Positions 25,219 to 33,866 of a DNA stretch of 64,000 nt are shown one piece after another. The stretch's first letter is position 1, and each line of letters opens with the position of its first letter. The DNA comes from Anaerolineae bacterium (GTDB lineage: Bacteria; Chloroflexota; Anaerolineae; B4-G1; SLSP01): NCBI GenBank assembly GCA_026645815.1, contig JAPKMR010000017.1, forward strand, positions 1 through 64,000. Direction: 5' to 3'. Made by a program: the position numbers and the translations under genes. Below the pieces are notes generated by a model. That model saw nothing but the letters and a program-made list of their open reading frames with translations, searched no databases and was not told the DNA's origin.

Positions 25219-26279
25219 GGCTGCACCTCCGGTTCGATAGGAGTCTGCGGTGTTAGCTCTTCACCGCCGAAAAGTTCCGAGAGCAAGGCTTGCAAGCGCT
25301 GGAAGAAAGTCTCTGCCTTTGCTGTGCGCGTCTCTACATCGGCAACCTGCTGCGTAAGGGTCTCCGTTGCTTCCTGCAAAGCGGCGGTCTCCTCATCCAG
25401 CGTTTCAACTTCGCTGCGCAGTCCTTCTACCGCCGCTTCAGCCTGGTCCATCCGCGCCGTCAGCCCTTCAAGGCGGTCAAGGCGCTGGCGCAAACCGCTC
25501 ACTTCGGTCTGCAACGTTTCCTGGCGCGCCCCAAGATCGGTTGTTTGGTTCCGCAAGTCAATGATGGCAGGATGGTAATCCATGTTCAAGGTGCCGTTGA
25601 TGCTGTTCAGCACCAGGAGGGAGAAAATCATCCCCAAGATACTGCCGGCAAAGACGGCAGCGACCCAAGCCAACCAGCCCCAAGCCGATTTTTTGGCAGC
25701 ACGCGGCTCACGGGCGGCGGTGGATGCAGACGCGGGAGGCGCCTCGGGACTAGGCCTCGAACGAGGGGCGGCAGGCGGCGGTTCGGGTGTCGGGGCAGAG
25801 GGCAACGGTCGTGAGGCCGAAGGTGCGGGTTCCAGGGCAGCTGCCAGTACAGCAGGCAGTGGCTCAGACGGCGCCTCACCATCAGCATCGGGAATGGGAG
25901 GTACAGTTTCAGCCTCCGCCAACGGCAGCGCGGCTTCGTCAACCGGAGGCGGGGCCTCTTCCAAAGGCGGAAGAGCCAGCGCAGGGTCTACAAGTTCCGG
26001 TGCGCCAGCGAGAGGCTCGGGCGGCGGGAAAGATACCATCACATGCTCAGAGAGTCCCGCGAAGACTTTTTGGCCAATACCCGGCACTGCCATCAGCTCC
26101 TCAACGGCAAGAAAAGGGCCACGCTCCTCACGATAGGCGAGAATGCGCTCTGCAAGTACAGGGCCAATGCTGGGAATGCGCGTGAGTGTAGCAGCACCGG
26201 CGGTGTTGAGGTCAACCCGGGAAGGGGGCGCGGTAGATGGCGCCTCCTCAGTCTCGGGGACAATGATTGGGATTTCCAT
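25215..26279 (-). CDS. Helix-hairpin-helix, membrane and coiled-coil fusion protein
   Basis: A 354-residue protein. Residues 21-82 form a ComEA-like double helix-hairpin-helix (VDLNTAGAATLTRIPSIGP, ELMAVPGIGQKVF), a fold that binds DNA without sequence specificity. Residues 85-195 are Pro/Ala-rich. One membrane helix lies at about 199-224 (AWGWLAWVAAVFAGSILGMI), and a coiled coil at 245-335. This order is unlike ComEA, where the helix comes first and the HhH is outside. Here the HhH would be cytoplasmic if the N-terminus is inside. The start at ATG 26279 has AAAGGAGGG. Promoter at 26394-26422. Confidence 0.78.
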   Translation of the reverse strand: MEIPIIVPETEEAPSTAPPSRVDLNTAGAATLTRIPSIGPVLAERILAYREERGPFLAVEELMAVPGIGQKVFAGLSEHVMVSFPPPEPLAGAPELVDPALALPPLEEAPPPVDEAALPLAEAETVPPIPDADGEAPSEPLPAVLAAALEPAPSASRPLPSAPTPEPPPAAPRSRPSPEAPPASASTAAREPRAAKKSAWGWLAWVAAVFAGSILGMIFSLLVLNSINGTLNMDYHPAIIDLRNQTTDLGARQETLQTEVSGLRQRLDRLEGLTARMDQAEAAVEGLRSEVETLDEETAALQEATETLTQQVADVETRTAKAETFFQRLQALLSELFGGEELTPQTPIEPEVQP

Positions 26280-26393
26280 ATACCCTCCTTTAGCAGTAAC
26301 TACAAAGCCAGTGGGAAATCACAGGGAAATAACCGGAAATCGCTGAAAGTCTCTGTGATGAAGCCGTGTTCTTGAATACCACACTTCAATGTC

Positions 26394-26422
26394 ATTGTAT
26401 AGCGGATTTGGAAAGCTTACAA
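26394..26422 (-). promoter_or_regulatory. Probable promoter of the HhH/coiled-coil operon
   Basis: On the minus strand TTGTAA (26417-26422) and TACAAT (26394-26399) are 17 bases apart, about 115 bases before the start codon. Confidence 0.45.
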
Positions 26423-26440
26423 GCCAAGATGGGATACGGG

Positions 26441-26557
26441 CGCATTTCACGCCGGGGGCGGCAATCTCAAACGCCCCTATAGGGCGTGTTAGAAAGGTGA
26501 TTTTGTGCGGCGTGGCGCTGCCACGCCGCACAAAATCACCCAAAGAAAAGGTATTTG
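26441..26557 (+). repeat. ~117-bp intergenic hairpin element, copy B
   Basis: It aligns end to end with 6738-6853. The central stem is 21 bp and perfect (26496-26516 with 26520-26540), but the arm sequence differs from copy A (GTGCGGCGTGGC instead of GACGGCGGAGC). Confidence 0.85.
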
Positions 26558-26673
26558 CATGATAGTCGTTTTACTTTTTCCCCGAAGTTGAAACGCACCC
26601 GGGGATACACAACAGGTTGTTGGTGGTAATCAGAAGAGGTCCTGCAAACAGATGAAGAGGATCTTTTTTTATG

Positions 26674-26717
26674 TAAATTGAGAGCGGCGCCGGGTACGGC
26701 GCCGCTCTCAATTTACA
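26674..26717. repeat. Hairpin with GGCGCCG-GGTA-CGGCGCC core
   Basis: Perfect 20-bp stem (26674-26693 and 26698-26717) around GGTA. The core is shared with 41-78 and 24263-24308; the outer arms (GTAAATTGAGAGC) are unique to this copy. Confidence 0.85.
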
Positions 26718-26738
26718 CCTTATTGAAAGGCAAACTTG

Positions 26739-26932
26739 CATACACCCTTCATCAGCGCTCAACTCTCTGCGCCCCGCCGTACTCGGCGCCCGTACCCGGC
26801 GCCCGTACTCGGCGCTTCTTTCTGCATGTGATTTTCGTGGTGAGGCTTCGCCCGTCCACGAAAATCACAAAAAACTACCCTCCGCGTCTCATTGGCGCGT
26901 CAAAGTGTCTAAACGCATCGTCTCACCAATAT
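26739..26932 (+). repeat. ~190-bp dispersed repeat, copy 1 (other copy at 53410-53572)
   Basis: From GCATCAGCGCTCAACTCTCTGC-like sequence through a 13-bp tandem (CGTACTCGGCGCC, about three units at 26776-26815), a GTGATTTTCGTGG hairpin and CAAAGTGTCTAAACGCAT. The copy at 53410-53572 is nearly identical but has only one tandem unit. The whole gap 26280-27080 holds repeats and no gene. Confidence 0.8.
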
Positions 26933-26937
26933 CGTAC

Positions 26938-27001
26938 AAATGCCTTTCTCTTTTGCGCCCTGTAGGGGCGCCTAAGATTTTCACCCCCGTTTTGGAACGC
27001 A
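26938..27001 (-). repeat. Short copy D of the 117-bp element, central hairpin missing
   Basis: In inverse orientation it joins the left part (GTTCCAAAACGGGGGTGAAAATC..., CCCCTACAGGGCGC) directly to GAGAAAGGCATTTG, with the ~45-bp hairpin absent. This suggests clean loss or gain of the hairpin. Confidence 0.7.
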
Positions 27002-27080
27002 CCCTACCCCAACTCGTGGTTGCAGGAGCCTTGTGGCGTGGTATACTTTGAGCATCACAATCCAGCCCAAGGAGGCAGGT

Positions 27081-27329
27081 ATGGTAGCAAAAGAGCTTCT
27101 GGATATTCTGCGTTGTCCTTACTGCGTGAGCGGCGAGACGCGCCGCAAGGACAAAGAAGACCCCGGTCAATTGACGCTGGTACGCGACAGCGTTTGGCTC
27201 GTCTGCGGAGATTGTGATCGCAAATATCCCATCCGAGAAGATATTCCAGTGATGCTCATCGAGGTAGGTAGCAAATGGCAAACGACGGCGGTCGAGGCGC
27301 TGCCGGTCCCGCCCCCCGCGGAGGACTAA
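27081..27329 (+). CDS. Trm112 family zinc-ribbon protein
   Basis: An 82-residue Trm112/UPF0434 protein with the opening MVAKELLDILRCPYC, a second CxxC in VCGDCDRKYPIREDIPVMLIEV, and a short C-terminal tail. The four Cys should bind zinc. Trm112-like proteins activate methyltransferases in eukaryotes and archaea; bacterial partners are mostly unknown. Start ATG 27081 is chosen from AAGGAGG upstream. The next gene starts inside its 3' end (55-base overlap). Confidence 0.9.
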   Translation: MVAKELLDILRCPYCVSGETRRKDKEDPGQLTLVRDSVWLVCGDCDRKYPIREDIPVMLIEVGSKWQTTAVEALPVPPPAED

Positions 27330-27568
27330 AAGCCCGTTTCCAAGGAGACTGGACCGTCCCGGCACTCAGTGCGGCGGGAGTGTGTTTCATTATCCTGGGA
27401 CTGGTCGCGTTTGCCCTCCCCGCAACCTATGAGGGGGAGCTGTTGGTCTTGCTCACGCCCAATCACTCACTGCGTGTGATGGATGTCGCAGGCGCTTTTG
27501 CCGTTGGCCTGGGCATCGTTTTAACGTGGTTGGGAGGGAGGCTGTGGCAGCGGCAAATGCACAGATAA
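27275..27568 (+). CDS. Small membrane protein, unknown
   Basis: A 97-residue protein with a polar N-terminus and two hydrophobic helices (about 30-50 and 70-90), ending WQRQMHR. It overlaps the Trm112-like gene by 55 bases in another frame and the DUF123 gene by 25 bases. The compact packing and the clear membrane pattern argue that it is real. I do not recognise a family. Confidence 0.55.
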   Translation: MANDGGRGAAGPAPRGGLKARFQGDWTVPALSAAGVCFIILGLVAFALPATYEGELLVLLTPNHSLRVMDVAGAFAVGLGIVLTWLGGRLWQRQMHR

Positions 27569-27984
27569 GCGCCAGCCCAGGCATTTACGTGCTAGCCTTA
27601 CGCCTCGACCATGCGCAGCGGCTACGCATTGGCGCCTTAGGGGAATTCCAATTCCCGGCGGGACATTATCTTTATGTAGGAAGCGCCTGGGGACCGGGAG
27701 GGTTGAGGGCGCGCGTAGGGCGGCATCTGCGGGGTGGACCCACCCGGCGTTGGCACATTGACTACCTGCGCGCGATTGCTACACCATACGCTCTGTGGGT
27801 GGCGCCAGAAGCGAGCAACGAATGCGCCTGGGCGATGCAGTTGCTGACGCTTCCAGAGGCTTGCATTGTAGCGCCGCGATTTGGCGCCTCAGATTGCCGT
27901 TGCCCGGCTCATTTGATGCTACTCAACACAGACTGCCTCAACGTCTCATTACTGCCGCAAGCGCAAACCATCCAGCTGGGATGA
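27544..27984 (+). CDS. DUF123 / GIY-YIG-like protein
   Basis: A 146-residue protein of the DUF123 family, related to GIY-YIG nucleases. Visible marks: PGIYVLAL, FPAGHYLYVGSAWGPGGLRARVGRHLR, WHIDYLR, ECAWA and FGASDCRCPAHL, some shortened. The GIY-YIG-like strand pair is present. Whether it cuts DNA is uncertain. Start GTG 27544, six bases after GGGAGG, is preferred over a GTG 18 bases earlier. Confidence 0.8.
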   Translation: MAAANAQISASPGIYVLALRLDHAQRLRIGALGEFQFPAGHYLYVGSAWGPGGLRARVGRHLRGGPTRRWHIDYLRAIATPYALWVAPEASNECAWAMQLLTLPEACIVAPRFGASDCRCPAHLMLLNTDCLNVSLLPQAQTIQLG

Positions 27985-28014
27985 CCACGATAGCCCAAAA
28001 ACAGGGGGAATCCA

Positions 28015-28782
28015 ATAAAAGATTACCTATCACAGGCTGCCCGTTTGCTCGATGTTCAACGGTTGGTTGTTTTCACCGGGGCGGGGATGTCAAAGGATAG
28101 CGGGTTGGATACCTTTCGCGACGCGGATGGGGTGTGGGCCAACAACGCGCCGCAGGATTATGCCTCACCCGAAGGCTTTCGCCGTAATCCACGCACCGTA
28201 TGGCAGTGGTATACCCAGCGACGGCGGCAGATGCTCGAGGCGAACCCCAATGCAGGGCACAGGGCCATCGCCAAATTAGATACGCTCCTGCCCCACGTTA
28301 CTGTAATCACCCAAAACATTGATGGACTGCACCAGCGAGCGGGCAACCAGCGCGTGCTGGAGCTGCACGGCAGCGTACACCGCTATAAATGCTCCAAGAA
28401 CTGCCGGGGGCTCCCCACCCTCACGCCTGTGCCCGAGCTCACGCAAGAGGAACCACTGCTCTGCCCCTATTGCGGCGCCCTGACGCGCCCGGATGTGGTC
28501 TGGTTTGGCGAGATGCTGCCGGCAGATGTCTGGGAAAGTGCAGTGGTGGAAATCGCCGTCTGCGATGCGGTGCTGGTGGTGGGCACATCGGGGGTGGTTG
28601 AACCGGCAGCCTCGCTACTGTGGCGCGCCAAAAACCGGCGGAAATCGCTCGTAGAGGTCAATCCGGAACCCACGTTGGTCAGCAGCATTGCCGATGTGGT
28701 GTTGCAGGGCAAGGCGGCTGAGGTTGTACCCACACTTGTGGCAACACTAGAGGCAAATCAGGCGGAGGACCGTGGCGGATAG
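28015..28782 (+). CDS. Sir2-family NAD-dependent protein deacylase, probable non-standard start
   Basis: A sirtuin of about 255 residues with VVFTGAGMSKDSGLDTFRD, TQNIDGLHQRAG, catalytic His in LELHGS, four zinc Cys (KCSKNC, LLCPYC), PDVVWFGEMLP and VVGTSGVVEPAA. It removes acyl groups from lysine using NAD. The conserved lead-in DYLSQAARLLDVQRL begins before the first possible TTG codon (28045). The best binding site (CAGGGGGA) is 5 bases before ATA 28015, so initiation at ATA is likely; TTG 28045 is the conventional alternative. Last gene of the 27081-28782 cluster. Confidence 0.9.
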   Translation: MKDYLSQAARLLDVQRLVVFTGAGMSKDSGLDTFRDADGVWANNAPQDYASPEGFRRNPRTVWQWYTQRRRQMLEANPNAGHRAIAKLDTLLPHVTVITQNIDGLHQRAGNQRVLELHGSVHRYKCSKNCRGLPTLTPVPELTQEEPLLCPYCGALTRPDVVWFGEMLPADVWESAVVEIAVCDAVLVVGTSGVVEPAASLLWRAKNRRKSLVEVNPEPTLVSSIADVVLQGKAAEVVPTLVATLEANQAEDRGG

Positions 28783-28938
28783 GGTAGCCGCCGGTCTGGA
28801 GTTTGAATACGTAATTGGCGCCCAGCGACGGACGATTGAACAGTTGAAAAGTGTTTTCGGGGCGGGGCGCAGCGCCGCATACGACGTTAGCGCGCTCCAA
28901 AGGCACAGATTCGAAACGTACCCCACGCGTCATTTGAA

Positions 28939-28967
28939 TTTACAATCTCAGAAAACAAGGTTATACT
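28939..28967 (+). promoter_or_regulatory. Promoter of the FG-GAP surface protein gene
   Basis: TTTACA (28939-28944) and TATACT (28962-28967) have a 17-base spacer and one mismatch each to consensus. About 60 bases separate the expected RNA start from ATG 29036. Confidence 0.65.
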
Positions 28968-29035
28968 AGAGTCACTAACAGCACAAAAAACTACAAACCC
29001 ACATCTTTTCAACCTTAGCTCACAACGGAGGGAAG

Positions 29036-32000
29036 ATGAAGATGTCACAGCTGTGGAAAACTCTGGTAGCGTTGGTGTTAGTTGTTGCCTCGCTGGAAGC
29101 AACCCCTCACCCAAAGACCTCTATCGCGGCCCCCATAGGGGAAAACCCGGCTCCGACCTCGGATGAACTAAAGCCCATTTTGCCGTCCGGCGTTTCCGGC
29201 GATTGGTGGGCTACTGTGCAGGAGAATATCCGCCAGTCGGAGTACGAAGTCACATGGCAGGATACTACCGCCCTTTCGGACCTCCCCTCCGCCTATCAGG
29301 CGCCCAACCGCGCCCAAAATCTGCGGTCCTATTTTGACCCCAACGGCCTGCGCCTGATCCCACGCCAATTCGAGGGTGAGGCGCCTCCCTGGGAATTTGG
29401 GCTGACGCTAAGCCGGTATACCGCAGGGGAGCACGTGGTGCCGCTTGCTGCGGCTGAGCTCGCTGCCGTAGACAACCGGATGGAGTACCAACGCGATGCG
29501 CTTATCGAATGGTACATCAATGATGAGCGCGGGCTGGAACAGGGTTTTACACTATTAAAACCGTCGCAGCCCGCCACCGGCGAGCAAATTGTACTCGACC
29601 TGGCGCTCTCTGGGAATCTGACACCCCGCCTCGTTGACGATGGGCGCGCGGTCGAATTTACCACCGCCGGCGGCGTGACCGTGCTGCGTTATGCGGACCT
29701 GGCTGTCTGGGATAGTGCGGGCAATGCCGTGCCCGCATGGCTTGCGCTGAGCGAAGCGGGTATCCAGATTCACCTGGATGCCACGGGCGCAGGCTTCCCC
29801 ATCACCGTGGACCCGTTGCTCTCTACACATGCCTGGACGGCTGAGAGCAATGATCCAGGCGCTTATTTTGGCCATGCAGTCGGCACGGCAGGAGATGTGA
29901 ACGGTGATGGTTACAGCGATGTCATCGTTGGAGCCTATTACTACGATGCTGGTTCGGGTGATGCAGGAGCTGTTTTTGTTTATCACGGCTCGCCCAACGG
30001 CTTGAGCACAAGCCACAACAAAATAGTGGTGAGCGCTAAGGTAGATGCCTACCTGGGCATCTCTGTGGGCACGGCTGGCGATGTCAATGGCGATGGTTAC
30101 AGCGATGTTATCGCCGGCGCGCACAATTACGATACCAAGGGACGCGCCTTCGTCTACTACGGCTCGGCGAGCGGTATAGGCGCCACTCACAACTGGTTTA
30201 CTGAAAGCGATCAAACGAAGGCGCAATATGGCTGGTCTGTGGGCACCGCAGGCGACGTGAACGGTGACGGTTATGCGGATGTCATCGTCGGCGCACGCTA
30301 CTATCCGTCTTCTACAAAGGCGGGTCGCGCTTTTATGTATTGTGGCTCTTCCTCAGGCCTGAGCACAACCCTCAGCTGGAGCGCCGAGAGTGATCAGAAT
30401 TTAGCCCAGTTTGGTTGGTCTGTGGGCACAGCGGGTGATGTAAACGGCGATGGATACGCGGACGTCATCGTGGGGGCGCCGTACTACAATAACGGACAAG
30501 ACAAAGAGGGCCGCATCTTCGTCTATCATGGTTCTGGTACTGGATTGAGCACGAATGCTGACTGGACCGCCGAAGGCGAGCAAGCAAGCGCCATGCTGGG
30601 TTTTTATGTGGCCACAGCGGGGGACGTGAATGGCGACGGTTACACTGACATCATCGGCGGGGCGGATACCTATAGCACCGTGACTGGTGCTCAAGAGGGC
30701 GCGGCTTTTGCATGGTATGGGTCGCCATCCGGTTTGGGGCTTTCTGGAACGCCCACCAATGCCGATTGGTCAGCCAGAGGCAGCCAATCGAGCAGCCACT
30801 TTGGTAGCTCGGTCGGCGTTGCGGGCGACGTGAACGGCGATGGCTACGCTGATGTCATTGTGGGAGCATGTTTGTATTCCAATGGCCAAACAGCCGAGGG
30901 ACGGGCTTTCGTCTATCACGGATCGGCTTTGGGTTTGAGCGCCACTGCCAACTGGACCGCCGAGAGTGACCAAGCCGAGGCGCAATTTGGCTGTGCGGTG
31001 AGTACAGCAGGCGACGTCAACGGCGACGGTTACGCCGATGTCCTTATTGGGGCGCGCCTGTATGATGGCGGTCAGTCCGATGAGGGGCGCGCTTATGTTT
31101 ATCACGGCGCGCCAGCCGGTTTAAGTGCAACTGCCGGGTGGACAGCCGAGGGCAACCAGACGGATGCTTACTTTGGCGTTTCGGTGGGCACAGCGGGCGA
31201 CGTGAATGGCGATGGCTACGCCGACGTCATCGTTGGGGCGCGCGACTATGACAGCAGCGAGACGAATGAAGGGCGCGCCTTTGTCTACTATGGCTCGGCG
31301 ACAGGTCCCAGCGCCACAGCCGACTGGACGGCTGAAGGGAACCAGGTCAACGCCTGGTTCGGTCGCCTGGTGAGTACGGCGGGGGATGTAAATGGCGATG
31401 GCTATGGAGATATCGTCATTGGAGCGCCCAGCTACGATGGCAAAGGAGCCGTCTTTGTCTATCATGGCAGCGCGAGCGGTCTGGGCGGTTACGGCACACC
31501 GGATAACGCTGACTGGAAAGCTGATAGTGATCAAAGCCTATCTTACTTTGGCGCCTCTGCCGGCGCTGCCGGGGACGTCAATGGCGATGGTTACAGCGAT
31601 GTGATCATCGGCGCATACGGCTATGATAACGACCAAACAGATGAAGGGCGGGCTTTCGTTTGGCTCGGTTCGGCTAGCGGATTGAACCACGGCATTCCCG
31701 GTCAGCCCGCCAATGCCGCCTGGATGGCCGAGGGGGACCAGATCAACGCCCAGTTTGGCATTGCAGTAGGCACGGCGGGCGATGTCAACGGCGATGGCTA
31801 TGCGGACGTTATCGTTGGCGCATGGCATTATAGCAATGTGGAAGGCAGTGAGGGACGCGCCTTCGTCTACCATGGCTCGGCCACAGGCTTGAGCGTAACC
31901 GCCAATTGGACAGCGGAGAGTAACCAAGCTAACGCCGATTTCGGTGTCGCAGTAGGCACTGCCGGGGATGTAAACGGCGATGGCTATGCAGATGTCATCA

Positions 32001-33685
32001 TTGGAGCCTATCAATTCGATAACGGTCAGGCCGACGAGGGCGCAGCATTTGTGTGGCACGGCTCGTCGAATGGCATCAACAACGGCACGCACGGCACACC
32101 GGCTAACGCCAGCTGGTCAGCCGAGAGCAACCAGATCTCTGCATATTTTGGTTATTCAGCCGGCACGGCTGGGGATGTCAATGGTGATGGTTACGATGAT
32201 GTCGGCGTGGGCGCCTATGCCTACAACAACGGGCAAACAGATGAGGGTATGGCCTTTGTATGGCATGGCTCGGTGAATGGCATCAACGGGGCCATGGACG
32301 GCGACCCTATTAATGCAGCCTGGAAAACTGAGGGCAATCAGAACTATGCCCAATTGGGCAATGCAGTGGGCACTGCCGGCGACGTAAACGGTGACGGCTA
32401 TGCCGATGTCATTATCGGGGCGCAGCAGGTCACCAATGGACAGACGCGTGAGGGGCGCGCGTATCTCTTCTACGGCAACGGCGGCGATGGACTGGAGGTC
32501 ATTCCGCGCCAACGCCGGGCTGATGATAGTGCGCCGGTGGCTCCGGGAGGTCAGAGCACCAATCCTACCGGAGTTCGGCTGGCAGCGCTGGCGCGCATGC
32601 CCTTGGGACGGGGTCAGGTGCGCTTTCAATGGGAGATAAAGCCGGAGGGCGTGGCCTTCGATGGCACAGGATTGGGTCAATCCACCTGGCAGGATAGTGG
32701 AACAGCTGGCTATGCCTTCGACGAGTTGGTCGGCAGCCTCACATTCGAGACGCGCTATCACTGGCGGGCGCGCATCATGGGGCGTCCGGCAAATGCAGCA
32801 AGCAGCAGCGCCATCACATACCGCAGCCGCTGGTTTTATGGCTCCACGTTATTCACCGCTCTTAGCGGTAAGCAGAGTATTGGCAGCACAGGACGGGTTT
32901 ATCTGCTCGACCAGGCCTCCTACGTTGAGGTCACCACACAGGGCACGCTATCGGAGCTCACCATGCAAGGCTACCCGCAGACAGCCCACCCACACGAAAA
33001 CGATGGAGGATTGGGAACGCAAATGCTCGACCGTTATTTCACGCTCACTCCGAATACCGGTGCATCGGATTACGACCTGACGTTGTGCCTCAACTATGAC
33101 GACGCCGAGACTGCCGGATTGGATGAGAATGACCTGCAGCTGTGCCGTTGGACCGGAACAACCTATGCCTGTCTGCCACGCAGCGCGTCCAGCAATACAG
33201 CGCTGAATCTCGCTTGCGCCGAGGATGTGACGGAGTTTTCCGACTGGGTTATTACTGGCGGCAACATTACGGCAGTTGAGCTGGCGCGTTTCGAAGCGTG
33301 GCAGTCGGGGGAGGCGGCGCTCGTCATCTGGGAAACCGCGACAGAGCTCGACAATCTGGGTTTCAATCTCTACCGAAGCGCGACGCCCGCCGGTCCCTGG
33401 TCGCAGGTCAATGCAGAACTGATCCCGGCGCAGAATCCTGGTTCGGTCTTCGGCGCGGTCTACGAGGTGCTCGATACAGCAGTGATGCCCGATAGGCTCA
33501 CTTTCTACCACCTCGAGGATGTGGACATTCACGGCGCGAGCACCTTTCACGGGCCTATTTCTATCACCTTGTCTGCGCCCGCTGTGGTAAGAGTTCGCAG
33601 TCTTGCGGCTCAAAGCGCTCCTGGATTGGGCCTGGGCATGCTATTGCTTCTCGTTTTTGCCCTGGTTGTAAAACACCGGCGCTGA
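29036..33685 (+). CDS. Large secreted surface protein with 14 FG-GAP repeats
   Basis: A 1549-residue protein: signal peptide (about 1-25), an N-terminal region of about 240 residues without a recognised domain, then 14 repeats of 60-68 residues. Each repeat carries GDVNGDGYxDVIVGA (first near residue 280, last near 1115). The DxNxDGxxD loops are calcium-binding, as in integrin alpha-chain propellers. Fourteen repeats would make two seven-bladed propellers. After the repeats come fibronectin-like segments, a C-terminal region with ARFEAWQSGEAALVIWETATE, and a membrane helix (LGLGMLLLLVFALVV) plus KHRR. So it is anchored by its C-terminus and faces outside. Adhesion or polymer binding is inferred. 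DNA repeats are diverged, not recent. Confidence 0.9.
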   Translation: MKMSQLWKTLVALVLVVASLEATPHPKTSIAAPIGENPAPTSDELKPILPSGVSGDWWATVQENIRQSEYEVTWQDTTALSDLPSAYQAPNRAQNLRSYFDPNGLRLIPRQFEGEAPPWEFGLTLSRYTAGEHVVPLAAAELAAVDNRMEYQRDALIEWYINDERGLEQGFTLLKPSQPATGEQIVLDLALSGNLTPRLVDDGRAVEFTTAGGVTVLRYADLAVWDSAGNAVPAWLALSEAGIQIHLDATGAGFPITVDPLLSTHAWTAESNDPGAYFGHAVGTAGDVNGDGYSDVIVGAYYYDAGSGDAGAVFVYHGSPNGLSTSHNKIVVSAKVDAYLGISVGTAGDVNGDGYSDVIAGAHNYDTKGRAFVYYGSASGIGATHNWFTESDQTKAQYGWSVGTAGDVNGDGYADVIVGARYYPSSTKAGRAFMYCGSSSGLSTTLSWSAESDQNLAQFGWSVGTAGDVNGDGYADVIVGAPYYNNGQDKEGRIFVYHGSGTGLSTNADWTAEGEQASAMLGFYVATAGDVNGDGYTDIIGGADTYSTVTGAQEGAAFAWYGSPSGLGLSGTPTNADWSARGSQSSSHFGSSVGVAGDVNGDGYADVIVGACLYSNGQTAEGRAFVYHGSALGLSATANWTAESDQAEAQFGCAVSTAGDVNGDGYADVLIGARLYDGGQSDEGRAYVYHGAPAGLSATAGWTAEGNQTDAYFGVSVGTAGDVNGDGYADVIVGARDYDSSETNEGRAFVYYGSATGPSATADWTAEGNQVNAWFGRLVSTAGDVNGDGYGDIVIGAPSYDGKGAVFVYHGSASGLGGYGTPDNADWKADSDQSLSYFGASAGAAGDVNGDGYSDVIIGAYGYDNDQTDEGRAFVWLGSASGLNHGIPGQPANAAWMAEGDQINAQFGIAVGTAGDVNGDGYADVIVGAWHYSNVEGSEGRAFVYHGSATGLSVTANWTAESNQANADFGVAVGTAGDVNGDGYADVIIGAYQFDNGQADEGAAFVWHGSSNGINNGTHGTPANASWSAESNQISAYFGYSAGTAGDVNGDGYDDVGVGAYAYNNGQTDEGMAFVWHGSVNGINGAMDGDPINAAWKTEGNQNYAQLGNAVGTAGDVNGDGYADVIIGAQQVTNGQTREGRAYLFYGNGGDGLEVIPRQRRADDSAPVAPGGQSTNPTGVRLAALARMPLGRGQVRFQWEIKPEGVAFDGTGLGQSTWQDSGTAGYAFDELVGSLTFETRYHWRARIMGRPANAASSSAITYRSRWFYGSTLFTALSGKQSIGSTGRVYLLDQASYVEVTTQGTLSELTMQGYPQTAHPHENDGGLGTQMLDRYFTLTPNTGASDYDLTLCLNYDDAETAGLDENDLQLCRWTGTTYACLPRSASSNTALNLACAEDVTEFSDWVITGGNITAVELARFEAWQSGEAALVIWETATELDNLGFNLYRSATPAGPWSQVNAELIPAQNPGSVFGAVYEVLDTAVMPDRLTFYHLEDVDIHGASTFHGPISITLSAPAVVRVRSLAAQSAPGLGLGMLLLLVFALVVKHRR

Positions 33686-33703
33686 GTCTCGCTCGCGAAG
33701 CCA

Positions 33704-33743
33704 AACACAGCCGGTTGGAAGCAGGTTTCCAACCGGCTGTGTT
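33704..33743. terminator. Hairpin after the FG-GAP gene
   Basis: Perfect 17-bp stem (33704-33720 with 33727-33743) and 6-base loop, 19 bases after the stop. It has no T-run. Confidence 0.6.
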
Positions 33744-33866
33744 ACAGCGCAAAGGTGATGTTTGCCCGCAAGGCAAAGTTCATCCGAGAAACAACAACTT
33801 TTCCACTGCGTTATCAGTGCTAGAATGCTTCCGTTAGCGTACAGCGCATTTCCAAAGGAGCCAAAC

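Noticed and set aside
26739-26932. Possible CRISPR array from the regular CGTACTCGGCGCC units
   Set aside because: Units are only 13 bases, directly adjacent with no spacers, and no cas genes are near.
28772-28969. 65-codon frame starting at GTG after GGAGG, downstream of the sirtuin
   Set aside because: Overlaps the sirtuin end, runs through the promoter of the next gene and shows no protein-like pattern. Possible, but not supported.
29860-32440. Regular DNA repeats in the FG-GAP gene as a possible recent tandem duplication
   Set aside because: Repeats are diverged at third codon positions and vary in length; they are protein repeats, not recent copies.
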